A stretch of 64,000 nt of DNA from Halosimplex aquaticum (GTDB lineage: Archaea; Halobacteriota; Halobacteria; Halobacteriales; Haloarculaceae), in the NCBI RefSeq assembly GCF_028747785.1, contig NZ_CP118158.1:4760347-4824346 (forward strand), in the 5' to 3' direction. The translations under genes and the position numbers were made by a program. Below the pieces are notes generated by a model, which worked only from the letters and a program-made list of their open reading frames with translations, was not told the DNA's origin and made no database searches. Numbering within the stretch: the stretch's first letter is position 1; each line of letters starts with the position of its first letter. Of the stretch, positions 56,501 through 64,000 are shown piece after piece.

Positions 56501-57292
56501 ATGAGCGAGCAATCGTACGACCCGGACGCCGAGCACGAGTTCCCCGACGAGCGCCTCCACGAGGTGCTGGCCTACCTGGACGACGACGGGGAGGTCCAGA
56601 CGTACCTCGACGCCCAGAACGTCAATCCCGTGGCTCGCATGCGGTACAACGACCACGGCGCGAAACACGTCAGCATCGTCCGCGACCGCGCGCTGACGCT
56701 GTACGAACTCCTCTACGCGGGCGGCGTCGAGTTCAACGGCGCGGACGACCAGGGCCTCGACGTCGCCGACGAACCGGTGATCGTGGGGCTCGCGGCGACG
56801 CTGCACGACATCGGTCACGTCGTCCACCGGGACGAACACCCCTACTACTCTATCCCGCTGGCGGCGGACCTGCTCGACCGCATCCTCCCGGAGTTCTACG
56901 ACACCGCCGACGCCGTCCGGATGAAAGGAGAGGTCCTCCACGCGATCCTCTGTCACCACACGCCGGAGACGCCGCTGACCACGGAGGCCGGTATCGTGCG
57001 GCTGGCCGACGGGCTGGACATGGAACACGGCCGGTCGCGGTACCCCTACGAGCGGGGCGGTCGCGGGATCAACACGGTGTCGAGCCAGGCCATCCAGTCG
57101 GTGACGCTCGAAGCGGGCGAGGAGGCCCCGGTCCTCGTCGAGATCGAGATGGACAACGCCGCCGGCGTCTACCAGGTAGACGAACTGCTCAAGGCCAAGC
57201 TCAATGGCTCGGGCCTCGAAGAGCACGTCCGGATCGTCGCGGTCAACTCCTCCGACGGCGGCGACAACATCGTCGAGCGGATCGAGCTGTAG
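56501..57292 (+). CDS. HD-domain phosphohydrolase
   Basis: A protein of 263 residues with an HD metal-binding core: ARMRYNDHGAKHVSIV, ATLHDIGHVVHRDEHPYYS (HD pair), ILCHHTPETP and LADGLDMEHGRSRYPYE. The C-terminus is a beta-rich domain. HD proteins hydrolyse phosphomonoesters or nucleotides, or cyclic dinucleotides; the substrate is unknown. The ATG at 56501 (MSEQSYDPD) is used; a longer upstream reading overlaps the terminator-like hairpin. Confidence 0.85.
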   Translation: MSEQSYDPDAEHEFPDERLHEVLAYLDDDGEVQTYLDAQNVNPVARMRYNDHGAKHVSIVRDRALTLYELLYAGGVEFNGADDQGLDVADEPVIVGLAATLHDIGHVVHRDEHPYYSIPLAADLLDRILPEFYDTADAVRMKGEVLHAILCHHTPETPLTTEAGIVRLADGLDMEHGRSRYPYERGGRGINTVSSQAIQSVTLEAGEEAPVLVEIEMDNAAGVYQVDELLKAKLNGSGLEEHVRIVAVNSSDGGDNIVERIEL

Positions 57293-57384
57293 GCCGACCC
57301 CCGCCGCTCGTCTCGCACCGCCGACAGGCGGAAGGGACCGCCGCGGACGAAACGCCTTATCCTCCGTAGCCGAACCCCGATCCA

Positions 57385-58677
57385 GTGAGCAGTGAGTCCG
57401 GCGGATCGCTGCGGTTGCTCCGGAACGCGGAGTTCCTGGCACTCGCGGGCACAGCGCTCGCCCGCTCGCAGGCCTACTCGACCATCGCTATCGCGCTCGC
57501 CCTGTACGCCGACATCTTCTCGACCTCCGGGACCGTCGAGGGGCTGTTCGGGACGGCGTTCGCGCTCGTCCAGTTGATCATCGTCCTGCCGCTGGGACGG
57601 GCCATCGACACCGGGAACGCCAAGCGATACCTCCTCGTCGGACTGGTCCTGAACGTCGGCGTGTTCGTCGGCTTCGCCATGGTCGAGACGGTGAACCACG
57701 TCGTCCTGATGCGGGTGGTCCAGGGGTTCAGCGCGAGCCTGCTGTGGATCACCGGATCGACCGTGGTCGGCGAGATCAGTCCCGACGACGAGCGCGGCCA
57801 GTGGCTCGGAACCTACAACCAGGTCGGCGCGTTCTCCAGCCTCGCTGGCGACCTCGTCGGCGGAATCTTACTCGCGACGAGCGGGTTCACGCTCACCTAC
57901 AGCGTCCTCAGCGGCGTGACCCTGCTGGCGGCGGTGGGCGTCTTCTTCTTCCTCCGCGACGACCCCGGCGGCCAGACGGACCCCGAGGAGGCCACGGGCG
58001 TCGAGACGCTCCGGATGCTGCTGGGGCGGTCGGCCGTCCGCGCGCTGGTCGTCTTCCGGTTCGGCCTGAGCTTCGGGAAGATGGCCGTGATCCTCTTTCT
58101 GCCCATCTACGCGCGAACCCGGTTCGGGATGAATCCGGTCCTCGTGGGAGGCATCCTCGCCGGCGGGAAACTCACGAAGTCGCTGACCCAGGGGATGGTC
58201 GGGTCGTACACGGACAGGATCGGGCGCAAACACCTGTTCGTCTTCGCGGGCGCCGTGCTGTACGCCGTCGGCGCCGCCGTCATCCCCTTCGCCGAGTACG
58301 CGGTCGGGTGGTTCGCGCCGACGACGGTCGTCGTCGGGTCGCTGTCGACGACGCTCCCGCCCGCCTTCTTCCCGCTGTTCGGCGCGTTCGCCATCTGCGG
58401 CGTCGCCGACAGCATCCGCCTGCCGGCGAGCATGGCGCTGTTCGTCGAGGAGGGCGAGCACTTCGACGCCGTCGCGGGGAGTCTCTCGCTACGCTCCATC
58501 GCGTGGAAGGTCGGCCAGGTCGTGGGGCCCGTCTCCGTCGGCGCGCTCTGGGACGCCACGTCGGTGTTCGTCGCCTTCTTCACGGCCAGTGCGTTCATCG
58601 CCGTCGCGGCCGTGGCGTTTCTCGGTCTCTACCACGTGGAACCCGCGCCCGACTACGCTCCGACGGCCGGCGATTGA
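57385..58677 (+). CDS. MFS transporter
   Basis: A protein of 430 residues, starting at GTG, with about 12 hydrophobic helices. The major-facilitator motif A-like region appears as LPLGRAIDTGNAKRYLLV and GSYTDRIGRKHLFVF (DxxGRK), the second being the better match. It is likely a proton-driven exporter or uptake protein; the substrate cannot be told. It ends at 58677 and is followed by small genes 138 bases on. Confidence 0.87.
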   Translation: MSSESGGSLRLLRNAEFLALAGTALARSQAYSTIAIALALYADIFSTSGTVEGLFGTAFALVQLIIVLPLGRAIDTGNAKRYLLVGLVLNVGVFVGFAMVETVNHVVLMRVVQGFSASLLWITGSTVVGEISPDDERGQWLGTYNQVGAFSSLAGDLVGGILLATSGFTLTYSVLSGVTLLAAVGVFFFLRDDPGGQTDPEEATGVETLRMLLGRSAVRALVVFRFGLSFGKMAVILFLPIYARTRFGMNPVLVGGILAGGKLTKSLTQGMVGSYTDRIGRKHLFVFAGAVLYAVGAAVIPFAEYAVGWFAPTTVVVGSLSTTLPPAFFPLFGAFAICGVADSIRLPASMALFVEEGEHFDAVAGSLSLRSIAWKVGQVVGPVSVGALWDATSVFVAFFTASAFIAVAAVAFLGLYHVEPAPDYAPTAGD

Positions 58678-58814
58678 GGCGGCGATCCGCCCGGCGAGCG
58701 GCGGGTGCGTTCGACCGACCGATCCGCCGAAATGACCTGACGGGAAACCGGTAGTACCACGCGCGTGCCACTGGTTGGCACAATGATTTTTACCGTTCCG
58801 CACCAAGTGGGAAT

Positions 58815-59099
58815 ATGAGCCAGTCCCCCCTCGACGGGTCCGATAGGGAGGGTCGGAGCGTCGCGGACGCCGACCGGGGAACGGAGTCCGCCTCGGTCTT
58901 CGGCCGGGTCGTCGAGCGCCTCCGGTCGGTCGGCCGGTCCCTGCGCGCCCGGCTCCCGTCCGTGACCGAACGACCAGACGACTACGACGGGATCGAACCC
59001 GCGGAGCAGTCGGACTTCCCGGTGCGGACAGACGGGTCCCGCTCGGTCCAGTGCGTCGGATTGACCGAGGAGGTACTCGAGGGGACGGACGCGCGGTGA
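58815..59099 (+). CDS. Small hypothetical protein, coupled to the next
   Basis: A protein of 94 residues: a disordered acidic start (SQSPLDGSDREGRSVADADRG), a basic amphipathic stretch (GRVVERLRSVGRSLRARLPS) and a polar end. A TATA-like tgatttttacc lies about 27 bases before the ATG. Its stop overlaps the next GTG start by two bases, so both probably work together. Function unknown. Confidence 0.6.
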   Translation: MSQSPLDGSDREGRSVADADRGTESASVFGRVVERLRSVGRSLRARLPSVTERPDDYDGIEPAEQSDFPVRTDGSRSVQCVGLTEEVLEGTDAR

Positions 59100-59269
59100 C
59101 CGACGACCTCGTTCGGGCCCGGACCGGCGACGACGCGGACCGCGACGGACCAACCGACGACCGGCCGGAACTCGTCGTGCGGTGGAGCGACGACGAGCTG
59201 ACCCTGAGCGCGCCCGACGACCCCGGCGCCCACATCACGTCGACACACTGGGAAGACGTCGAGCAGTGA
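59096..59269 (+). CDS. Small acidic hypothetical protein
   Basis: A protein of 57 residues from GTG (VTDDLVRARTGDDADRDG), ending in a possible beta segment ELVVRWSDDELTLSAPDD. It overlaps the stop of the preceding gene, an arrangement typical of coupled pairs. A 7-bp hairpin with T-rich tail follows at 59270. No homology is recognised. Confidence 0.55.
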   Translation: MTDDLVRARTGDDADRDGPTDDRPELVVRWSDDELTLSAPDDPGAHITSTHWEDVEQ

Positions 59270-59309
59270 GCGGCCCGTCGGGCCGCCCGGCCGACCTTTC
59301 TCCTCTTTC
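59270..59309 (+). terminator. Hairpin and pyrimidine tract after the small gene pair
   Basis: Arms gcggccc (59270-59276) and gggccgc (59280-59286) around gtc, then ctttctcctctttc. Confidence 0.5.
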
Positions 59310-59420
59310 GACTCCTTGAGCGACGGCTCCGGGCGACGCTCACACGGGCGAAAAGGAGGAGCGTGTCGGCCGAGCGACGCCGGAACGCCGACCGCTCCGC
59401 GCCAGCGGCCGGGAGCGCGG

Positions 59421-60053
59421 TCACTCCGACTGGCCGACGCGGAGGACCTGAACGAGCGAGTAGACGGGGACGCCCTCGATGTCCTCGACGCCGCGCTTGT
59501 CGGTGAGGACGGCGCAGGCGACGGGCTCGCCGCCCTGTTCGCGGATCGCCTCGACCGTCTCGGTCATCGTCGTGCCGCTGGTGATGGTGTCGTCGACCAC
59601 GTAGCACTCGCGGCCGCGGATCTGCGAGAAGTTCCGCGAGAACGACCCGGAGAGGTCCTCGGTCTCGCCGTCGTCCCACTGGTGCTTGCTCGGGGCGTAG
59701 GTCCCCAGGTCCGTGTCGAGTTCGCGGGCGACCGTCGTCGCGATGGGCGCGCCGGCCTTCTCGATCCCGATGGTCAGGTCGACCTCGTCGCCCTGCTTCG
59801 AGAGGAGGTCGGCGACGGCCCGGCCGACGTGGGTGAGCCGGGCGCTGTCCCGGCCGATCGCGCTCCAGTCGACGTGGATGTCGTGTGGGCTGTGTGACTT
59901 CTGTCCGGTGGTCGTGGTCGTCGCGCCGCTGCGGGAGACGAGCCAGGAAGCGGTCTCTTTCGAGACGTTCAGCTCGTCGGCGATCTCCCCTTTCGAGAGG
60001 CCCCGCTCGGCCAGCTCGGCCGCGCTGTCGATGAGATCGTCGATGTTCTTCAT
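59421..60053 (-). CDS. gfcR: Sugar-catabolism regulator GfcR (PyrE-like phosphoribosyltransferase fold)
   Basis: A protein of 210 residues: N-terminal HTH (MKNIDDLIDSAAELAERGLSKGEIADELNVSKETASWL, about 1-40) followed by an orotate-phosphoribosyltransferase-like domain whose PRPP loop reads VVDDTITSGTTMTE. In Haloferax volcanii GfcR activates glucose and fructose degradation genes. The enzyme motif is kept, but the N-terminal HTH marks it as the regulator. A glucose dehydrogenase lies at 62.98 kb and fits this role. Confidence 0.9.
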   Translation of the reverse strand: MKNIDDLIDSAAELAERGLSKGEIADELNVSKETASWLVSRSGATTTTTGQKSHSPHDIHVDWSAIGRDSARLTHVGRAVADLLSKQGDEVDLTIGIEKAGAPIATTVARELDTDLGTYAPSKHQWDDGETEDLSGSFSRNFSQIRGRECYVVDDTITSGTTMTETVEAIREQGGEPVACAVLTDKRGVEDIEGVPVYSLVQVLRVGQSE

Positions 60054-60218
60054 GCGTCTTACGTGCTCTTTCGCACGCGGGGGTGTTACCCGTTGTGGGT
60101 TCCCGCCGCGGTGTCGCACACCCCCGGCATCGGCCGTCCGCGGCCCGCTTCGACCGACGAACACCCCGGATCCGCCGACCCAAACCTACACAACGGTCCC
60201 CGACGCTACCCTCGGACA

Positions 60219-61550
60219 ATGGAACGGTACGACCAGCTCTACCGCCTCTACGACGAGTTCGATACCGAGACGCTGCGGGCCCACCAGGCGTTCGTCGACC
60301 TCTTCCCGCCGCTGGACTCGCGGGTCGCGCTCACCTACTGGGAGGACGCCAGCGACGAGCTCGCCGACCTCCGCGCGGAGATCCGCGACGCGTTCCCGGG
60401 CACCGGCGAGACGTACGCGGCCGTCGCCGCCCACGCGACCCGCGACCAGGCCTTCACCGGGCTCGACCTGGCGACCAAGTACGGCCGGCCGGTGAACGCG
60501 CTCGTCCTCGACGTCGACGAGACGCTCCGGTCGGCGGGGACCACCGACAACGAGATCCCCCGCGAGACGCTCCACCTGCTGACCGAGTTCCACGAGGCCG
60601 GCGTGCCGATCGTGGTCTGCACCGGCCAGACCCTGGAGAACGTGAAGGGCTTCCTCAGCCAGGGACTCGGCAACGCAGTCGTCAACTCCGGCGACGTGAG
60701 CGTCGTCTACGAGAGCGGGACCGGCGTGTTCACGCCCGGCCACGGGCCCCAGACCAAGCGGCTGCTCTACGAGGACCTCGACGAGGAGGTCCGCTCGGTG
60801 TTCGAACGGCTCCGCCAGCGCGTGCTGACGGACGCGCCCGAGCGCGTCGCCCGCGGCTGTCACCTGCAGGGCAACGAGTTCAACGTCACGCTGAAGCCGA
60901 ACTTCGAGACCGGGAGCGAGGCAGCGGGCGAGGTGATCGACGACGCCCTCGTCTACCTCCTCGACCTCCTCGCCGTCGCCGTCGCGGACTACCTCGACGT
61001 GTCCGACGACGCGATCGACGCCGCGGCGAACGCAGACGGCGACGGTGACGACAGCGGAGATGGAGACGGCGACGACGGCGGCAGGGCCGTCGTCGGCGCG
61101 GCGGCCGGAGCGTGGACCCGCGCCTTCTACGCGGCGCGCGACCCCGAGATCCGGGCGGTGCTCGACGAGCGGGGCGGAGCGCCCGACGGGGTGGACGTGC
61201 CGGAGGCGGTGTCGGCGTTCCTCGACCGCGTCGACGTGGCGTACTACGAGGCCGACGCGGCGGAGGTCGTCAGCCGCGAACTCAACAAGCCCGTCGGGGT
61301 CGAGGCGGCCTTCGAGGTGCTGGGGATCGACGACCCCTTCGCGCTGGTCCTGGGCGACAGCAAGAGCGACCTGCGGGTGATGGAGTGGATCGACGGCGAA
61401 AACGCCGGTATCGCCGCCGCGCCGGAACACGCCTCGACCGTAGTCCTGGACCACGTCCGGTCGACGGACGATCTGGTCTTCCCGGCGGGCGACGCCGGCG
61501 ACGTGCTCCGGACCGTCTACGCGCTGAACAGGCTCGTTTCGGTGGAGTGA
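60219..61550 (+). CDS. HAD-superfamily hydrolase with acidic insertion
   Basis: A protein of 443 residues. Catalytic motif LVLDVDETLRS (DxD, about residues 94-104), motif II in VVCTGQT and a late LVLGDSKSDLRVMEW (motif IV), a typical haloacid dehalogenase-like phosphatase. Residues about 272-292 are an Asp/Gly repeat (DGDGDDSGDGDGDDGG) inserted in the middle, likely a flexible loop. Substrate unknown; neighbours suggest sugar phosphate metabolism. The ATG at 60219 is divergent from gfcR. Confidence 0.84.
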   Translation: MERYDQLYRLYDEFDTETLRAHQAFVDLFPPLDSRVALTYWEDASDELADLRAEIRDAFPGTGETYAAVAAHATRDQAFTGLDLATKYGRPVNALVLDVDETLRSAGTTDNEIPRETLHLLTEFHEAGVPIVVCTGQTLENVKGFLSQGLGNAVVNSGDVSVVYESGTGVFTPGHGPQTKRLLYEDLDEEVRSVFERLRQRVLTDAPERVARGCHLQGNEFNVTLKPNFETGSEAAGEVIDDALVYLLDLLAVAVADYLDVSDDAIDAAANADGDGDDSGDGDGDDGGRAVVGAAAGAWTRAFYAARDPEIRAVLDERGGAPDGVDVPEAVSAFLDRVDVAYYEADAAEVVSRELNKPVGVEAAFEVLGIDDPFALVLGDSKSDLRVMEWIDGENAGIAAAPEHASTVVLDHVRSTDDLVFPAGDAGDVLRTVYALNRLVSVE

Positions 61551-61640
61551 GCGGCGGCCGCCGGCCCGCGGGAACGTTCACCGCGAGCGAAATTTCGAGC
61601 GGCGTATGACGGGATATTTACGGTAGTCCGTACGTACCTT

Positions 61641-61658
61641 TCCGTAGAACTTCACGGA
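61641..61658. promoter_or_regulatory. Candidate operator before the Gfo/Idh/MocA gene
   Basis: TCCGT and ACGGA (61641-61645/61654-61658) flank agaacttc, between a TATA-like gatattta near 61613 and the start at 61668. It may bind a sugar regulator. Confidence 0.35.
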
Positions 61659-61667
61659 GTCAACACC

Positions 61668-62732
61668 ATGGTCGATATCTCATCTGTCAGACTCGGCATC
61701 GTCGGACTGGGCAACATCGGACATCACCACGCGGAGCGGTTCGTCGACCAGGGGGCGAACCTCGTCGGCGGCGTCGACATCGCGGAGGGCGCCCGCGCGT
61801 CGTTCGCCGACGAGTTCGGCGTGCAGACCTTCGAGGACCACCACGAACTCTACGAGGAGGTCGACGCCGTCGCGGTCACGACGCCCAACAAGTTTCACGA
61901 ACAGTACGTCGTCGACGCGCTCGACGCCGGCCTGAACGTCCTCGTCGAGAAGCCCCTCGCCAGCACGCTCCCGGCCGCCGAGCGCATCGCGGAGGCCACC
62001 GAGGACGCCGAGGGGTTCTGCATGGTCGGCTTCCACACCCGCTTCGAGAACCCCGTCGAGGTCATCAACGCCTACCGCGAGAAGGGCCGTTTCGGCGACC
62101 TGAGCCACGTCGAGGCCAACTACATCCGCCGACGCGGCGTCCCCGGTCGCGGCTCGTGGTTCACGAGCAAGGAAGTCGCCGGCGGCGGCGCGCTCATCGA
62201 CATCGGCGTCCACGCGGTCGACCTCTCGCTGTACATGCTGGGCTACCCCGAGGTCGAGGAGGTCAGCGGCGTCACGCGCTCGCAGTTCGGCGCCCGCGAC
62301 GACTACACCTACATCCAGATGTGGGGCGAGGACCAGGGTCCCGAGGGGTTCAACGTCGACGACTCCGCGACGGCGCTGATCCGCTGTGAGGACGACCGCA
62401 CTATCTCTTTGGAGGTCGCCTGGGCGGTCAACCGACCGAAAAAGCAGGAGTACGTCCTCCGCGGCACCGAGTCCGGCGCCACCTTCCGCCCCGGCGAGGG
62501 CGTCACCTTCCACGAGTCCGGCATCGAGGGCGCGGGCCACATGGTCGAGTCCGAGATCGAGACGCAGAACAGCGACCCCCACGCGGCCGAGCAGACGTAC
62601 TTCCTCGAACACTGCGCCCGCGGCGAGACGCCCGAGCGCAACACCGTCGAGCAGGGCCTGACCGTCCAGCGCGTCCTCGACGCCATCTACCGCTCCAGCG
62701 AGAGCGGCGAAGCCGTCGCCGTCGACGACTGA
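61668..62732 (+). CDS. Gfo/Idh/MocA-family oxidoreductase
   Basis: A protein of 354 residues: NAD(P) motif GIVGLGNIGHHHAERF (residues 10-25), substrate-domain motif LVEKPLA, and catalytic region IDIGVHAVDLSLYMLG with the conserved D-x-G-x-H pattern. The family oxidises sugars or inositols at a secondary alcohol. Lying between GfcR/HAD and glucose dehydrogenase, it likely acts on a pentose, hexose or derivative. Substrate not determinable. Confidence 0.87.
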   Translation: MVDISSVRLGIVGLGNIGHHHAERFVDQGANLVGGVDIAEGARASFADEFGVQTFEDHHELYEEVDAVAVTTPNKFHEQYVVDALDAGLNVLVEKPLASTLPAAERIAEATEDAEGFCMVGFHTRFENPVEVINAYREKGRFGDLSHVEANYIRRRGVPGRGSWFTSKEVAGGGALIDIGVHAVDLSLYMLGYPEVEEVSGVTRSQFGARDDYTYIQMWGEDQGPEGFNVDDSATALIRCEDDRTISLEVAWAVNRPKKQEYVLRGTESGATFRPGEGVTFHESGIEGAGHMVESEIETQNSDPHAAEQTYFLEHCARGETPERNTVEQGLTVQRVLDAIYRSSESGEAVAVDD

Positions 62733-62979
62733 CGACCCTGATCACCGGATCTCACTCTCTCGCCCCGGTTCTCTCGACTCGCCCTTTCGTCTTCGCTCGC
62801 CGCGACTTGCTCCGTTTCGTTCCCTCGATTCTCACACCGCGGATCTCGCCGACGTGCAGTCTGCCCGGTCGAGACCGGGCGAGCGTCCGATCCTCGCCCG
62901 ACAGCGACCGGTACGTCCGGCGAATCCGACCGTTCCAGAAAGACTTAACTCGGAACAGAGTACATTTTTCGAGCAACTG

Positions 62980-64000
62980 ATGAAAGCAATCGCAGTCGAG
63001 CGGGGCTCGGAGGGTCCCGCGGTGATAGAGAAGCCGAGGCCAGAACCCGAGGAGGAGCGGCGCTGTTGCGGACGCTCCGGGTCGGCGTCGACGGGACAGA
63101 CCACGAGGTCATCGGCGGATCGCACGGCGGCTTCCCCGAGGGCGAGGACCACATGGTGCTCGGTCACGAGGCCGTTGCGGTCGTCGAGGACGCCAACGGC
63201 ACGGATCTCGACGAGGGCGACGTCGTCGTCCCGACCGTCCGGCGCCCGCCGGCCGATGGGTCCAACGAGTACTTCGAGCGCGGTGAACCCGACATGGCCC
63301 CCGAGGGCGAGTACGTCGAGCGCGGCATCGTCGGCGACCACGGCTACATGGCCGAGTACTTCACCAGCCGCCGGAGTACTTGGTCCCGTTCCCCGAAAAC
63401 CTGTGGGAGTACGGCTTCTTCGCCGAACCGGTCAGCATCACCGAGAAGGCCCTCGAACACGCCTACGCGTCGCGGTCGGCGTTCGAGTGGTCCCCGAGTC
63501 CGCACTGGTGCTCGGCAACCGCTCGCTCGGGCTGATCACGCTCGCGATGCTGGAGTTCGGCGTCGAGAGCGACCGCTCGTTCGCCGACCGCGACTTCGAT
63601 CGGACCTACTGCCTCGGCCGTCGCGAGCGGCCCGACCCGACGGTCGACGTCATCGAGGAGATCGGCGCGACGTACGTCAACTCGAACGAGACGCCGCTGG
63701 AGACGGTCCCCGAGACCCACGAGGCGATGGACTTCGTCTACGAGGCGACGGGCTACGCCCCGCACGCCTTCGAGACGGTCGAGGCGCTGGCGCCCAACGG
63801 CGTCGGTGCGCTGCTCGGCATCCCGACTCATGGGAGTTCGAGGTCGACGGCGGGCGGATCCACAACGAACTCGTCCTGCACAACAAGGCGCTGGTCGGGA
63901 CCGTCAACTCCCACGTCAAGCACTTCGAGGGCGCGATCGACGCGCTGAAGGAACTACCCGAGTGGCTGCTGGAAGATCTGGTGACGACGGTCGCGACGCC
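62980..64000 (+). pseudogene. gdh: Glucose 1-dehydrogenase, four frame breaks as sequenced, cut by window end
   Basis: Reading through four frames gives an MDR-family zinc dehydrogenase like the Haloferax glucose dehydrogenase: MKAIAVERGSEGPAVIEKP, LRTLRVGVDGTDHEV, GHEAVAVVEDANGTDLDEGD, PTVRRPPADGSNEYFERGEPDMAPEGEYVERGIVGDHGYMAEYF, LVLGNRSLGLITLAML, and LHNKALVGTVNSHVKHFEGA near the right edge. It oxidises glucose to gluconolactone, the first semi-phosphorylative Entner-Doudoroff step. Breaks lie near 63055-63062, 63366-63372, 63491-63496 and 63826-63832, each compatible with one lost base. GfcR lies upstream. The last residues are beyond the window. Confidence 0.82.

Noticed and set aside
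62752..62976. A basic 74-residue minus-strand frame before glucose dehydrogenase
   Set aside because: Its composition is unlike the acidic proteins around it, it overlaps the upstream control region, and no motif supports it.

Overview
The window is a piece of a haloarchaeal (class Halobacteria) chromosome. The evidence is the very high GC content, strongly acidic predicted proteins, the many start codons about 25-30 bases downstream of a TATA-like box (leaderless transcripts), and archaea-specific genes: transcription factor E, the GHMP-type shikimate kinase, Trm56, GfcR, an Hvo_1808-type lipoprotein and PGF-CTERM surface signals. The genus cannot be fixed from sequence alone. Almost everything looks like core chromosome. 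No complete insertion sequence, prophage or CRISPR array is visible.

Layout. 0-9.7 kb: household genes (thioesterase, geranylgeranyl-reductase-like flavoprotein, FAH-family protein, tyrA with an Rsm22-type methyltransferase, surE, surface lipoprotein, AAC(3)-like protein, NAD(P)HX dehydratase). 9.7-16.7 kb: an inorganic-carbon island with a beta-carbonic anhydrase, an NhaP-type antiporter, the DabA/DabB CO2-capture pair and an Lrp-type regulator. 16.8-18.7 kb: chorismate mutase and shikimate kinase, then small conserved proteins. 18.9-24.1 kb: an AhpD-like protein, a CDC48 ATPase and an aldehyde dehydrogenase, with related hairpin-rich repeats in opposite orientations on either side. 24.4-34.4 kb: lipoproteins, nitrilase-family protein, PhoU/AbrB regulator, NAD-kinase-like protein, CinA-like protein, and a DUF5803-DUF2110-TFE operon followed by trm56 and a DsbA-like lipoprotein. 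34.5-40.5 kb: epimerase, PEBP-like protein, DUF2797, a membrane/surface gene group, a dual-specificity phosphatase and a TANGO2 homologue. 40.5-51.2 kb: menaquinone biosynthesis, with menA-menC-menE, menB and menF-menD all on the minus strand. 51.4-58.7 kb: RHH protein, UPF0058, enoyl-CoA hydratase, P450, tRNA-Arg(CCU), tatA, peroxiredoxin, HD hydrolase, MFS transporter. 58.8-64 kb: sugar locus with gfcR, a HAD protein, a Gfo/Idh/MocA oxidoreductase and a glucose dehydrogenase cut by the window end.

How the genes fit together. The carbonic anhydrase, DabAB, antiporter and regulator suggest a bicarbonate-accumulation module. The men genes supply the respiratory quinone. GfcR and glucose dehydrogenase point to the semi-phosphorylative Entner-Doudoroff pathway.

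Two oddities deserve attention. First, ten frame breaks, all compatible with loss of one base and mostly next to short G or C runs, interrupt six otherwise well-conserved genes (cdc48, phosphatase, tango2, menE twice, enoyl-CoA hydratase, glucose dehydrogenase four times). This looks like systematic sequence error rather than gene decay. Second, three intergenic regions share a repeated architecture of perfect short-loop hairpins, T-tracts and a long palindrome, and one of them lies beside tRNA-Arg with partial copies of the tRNA 3' end.
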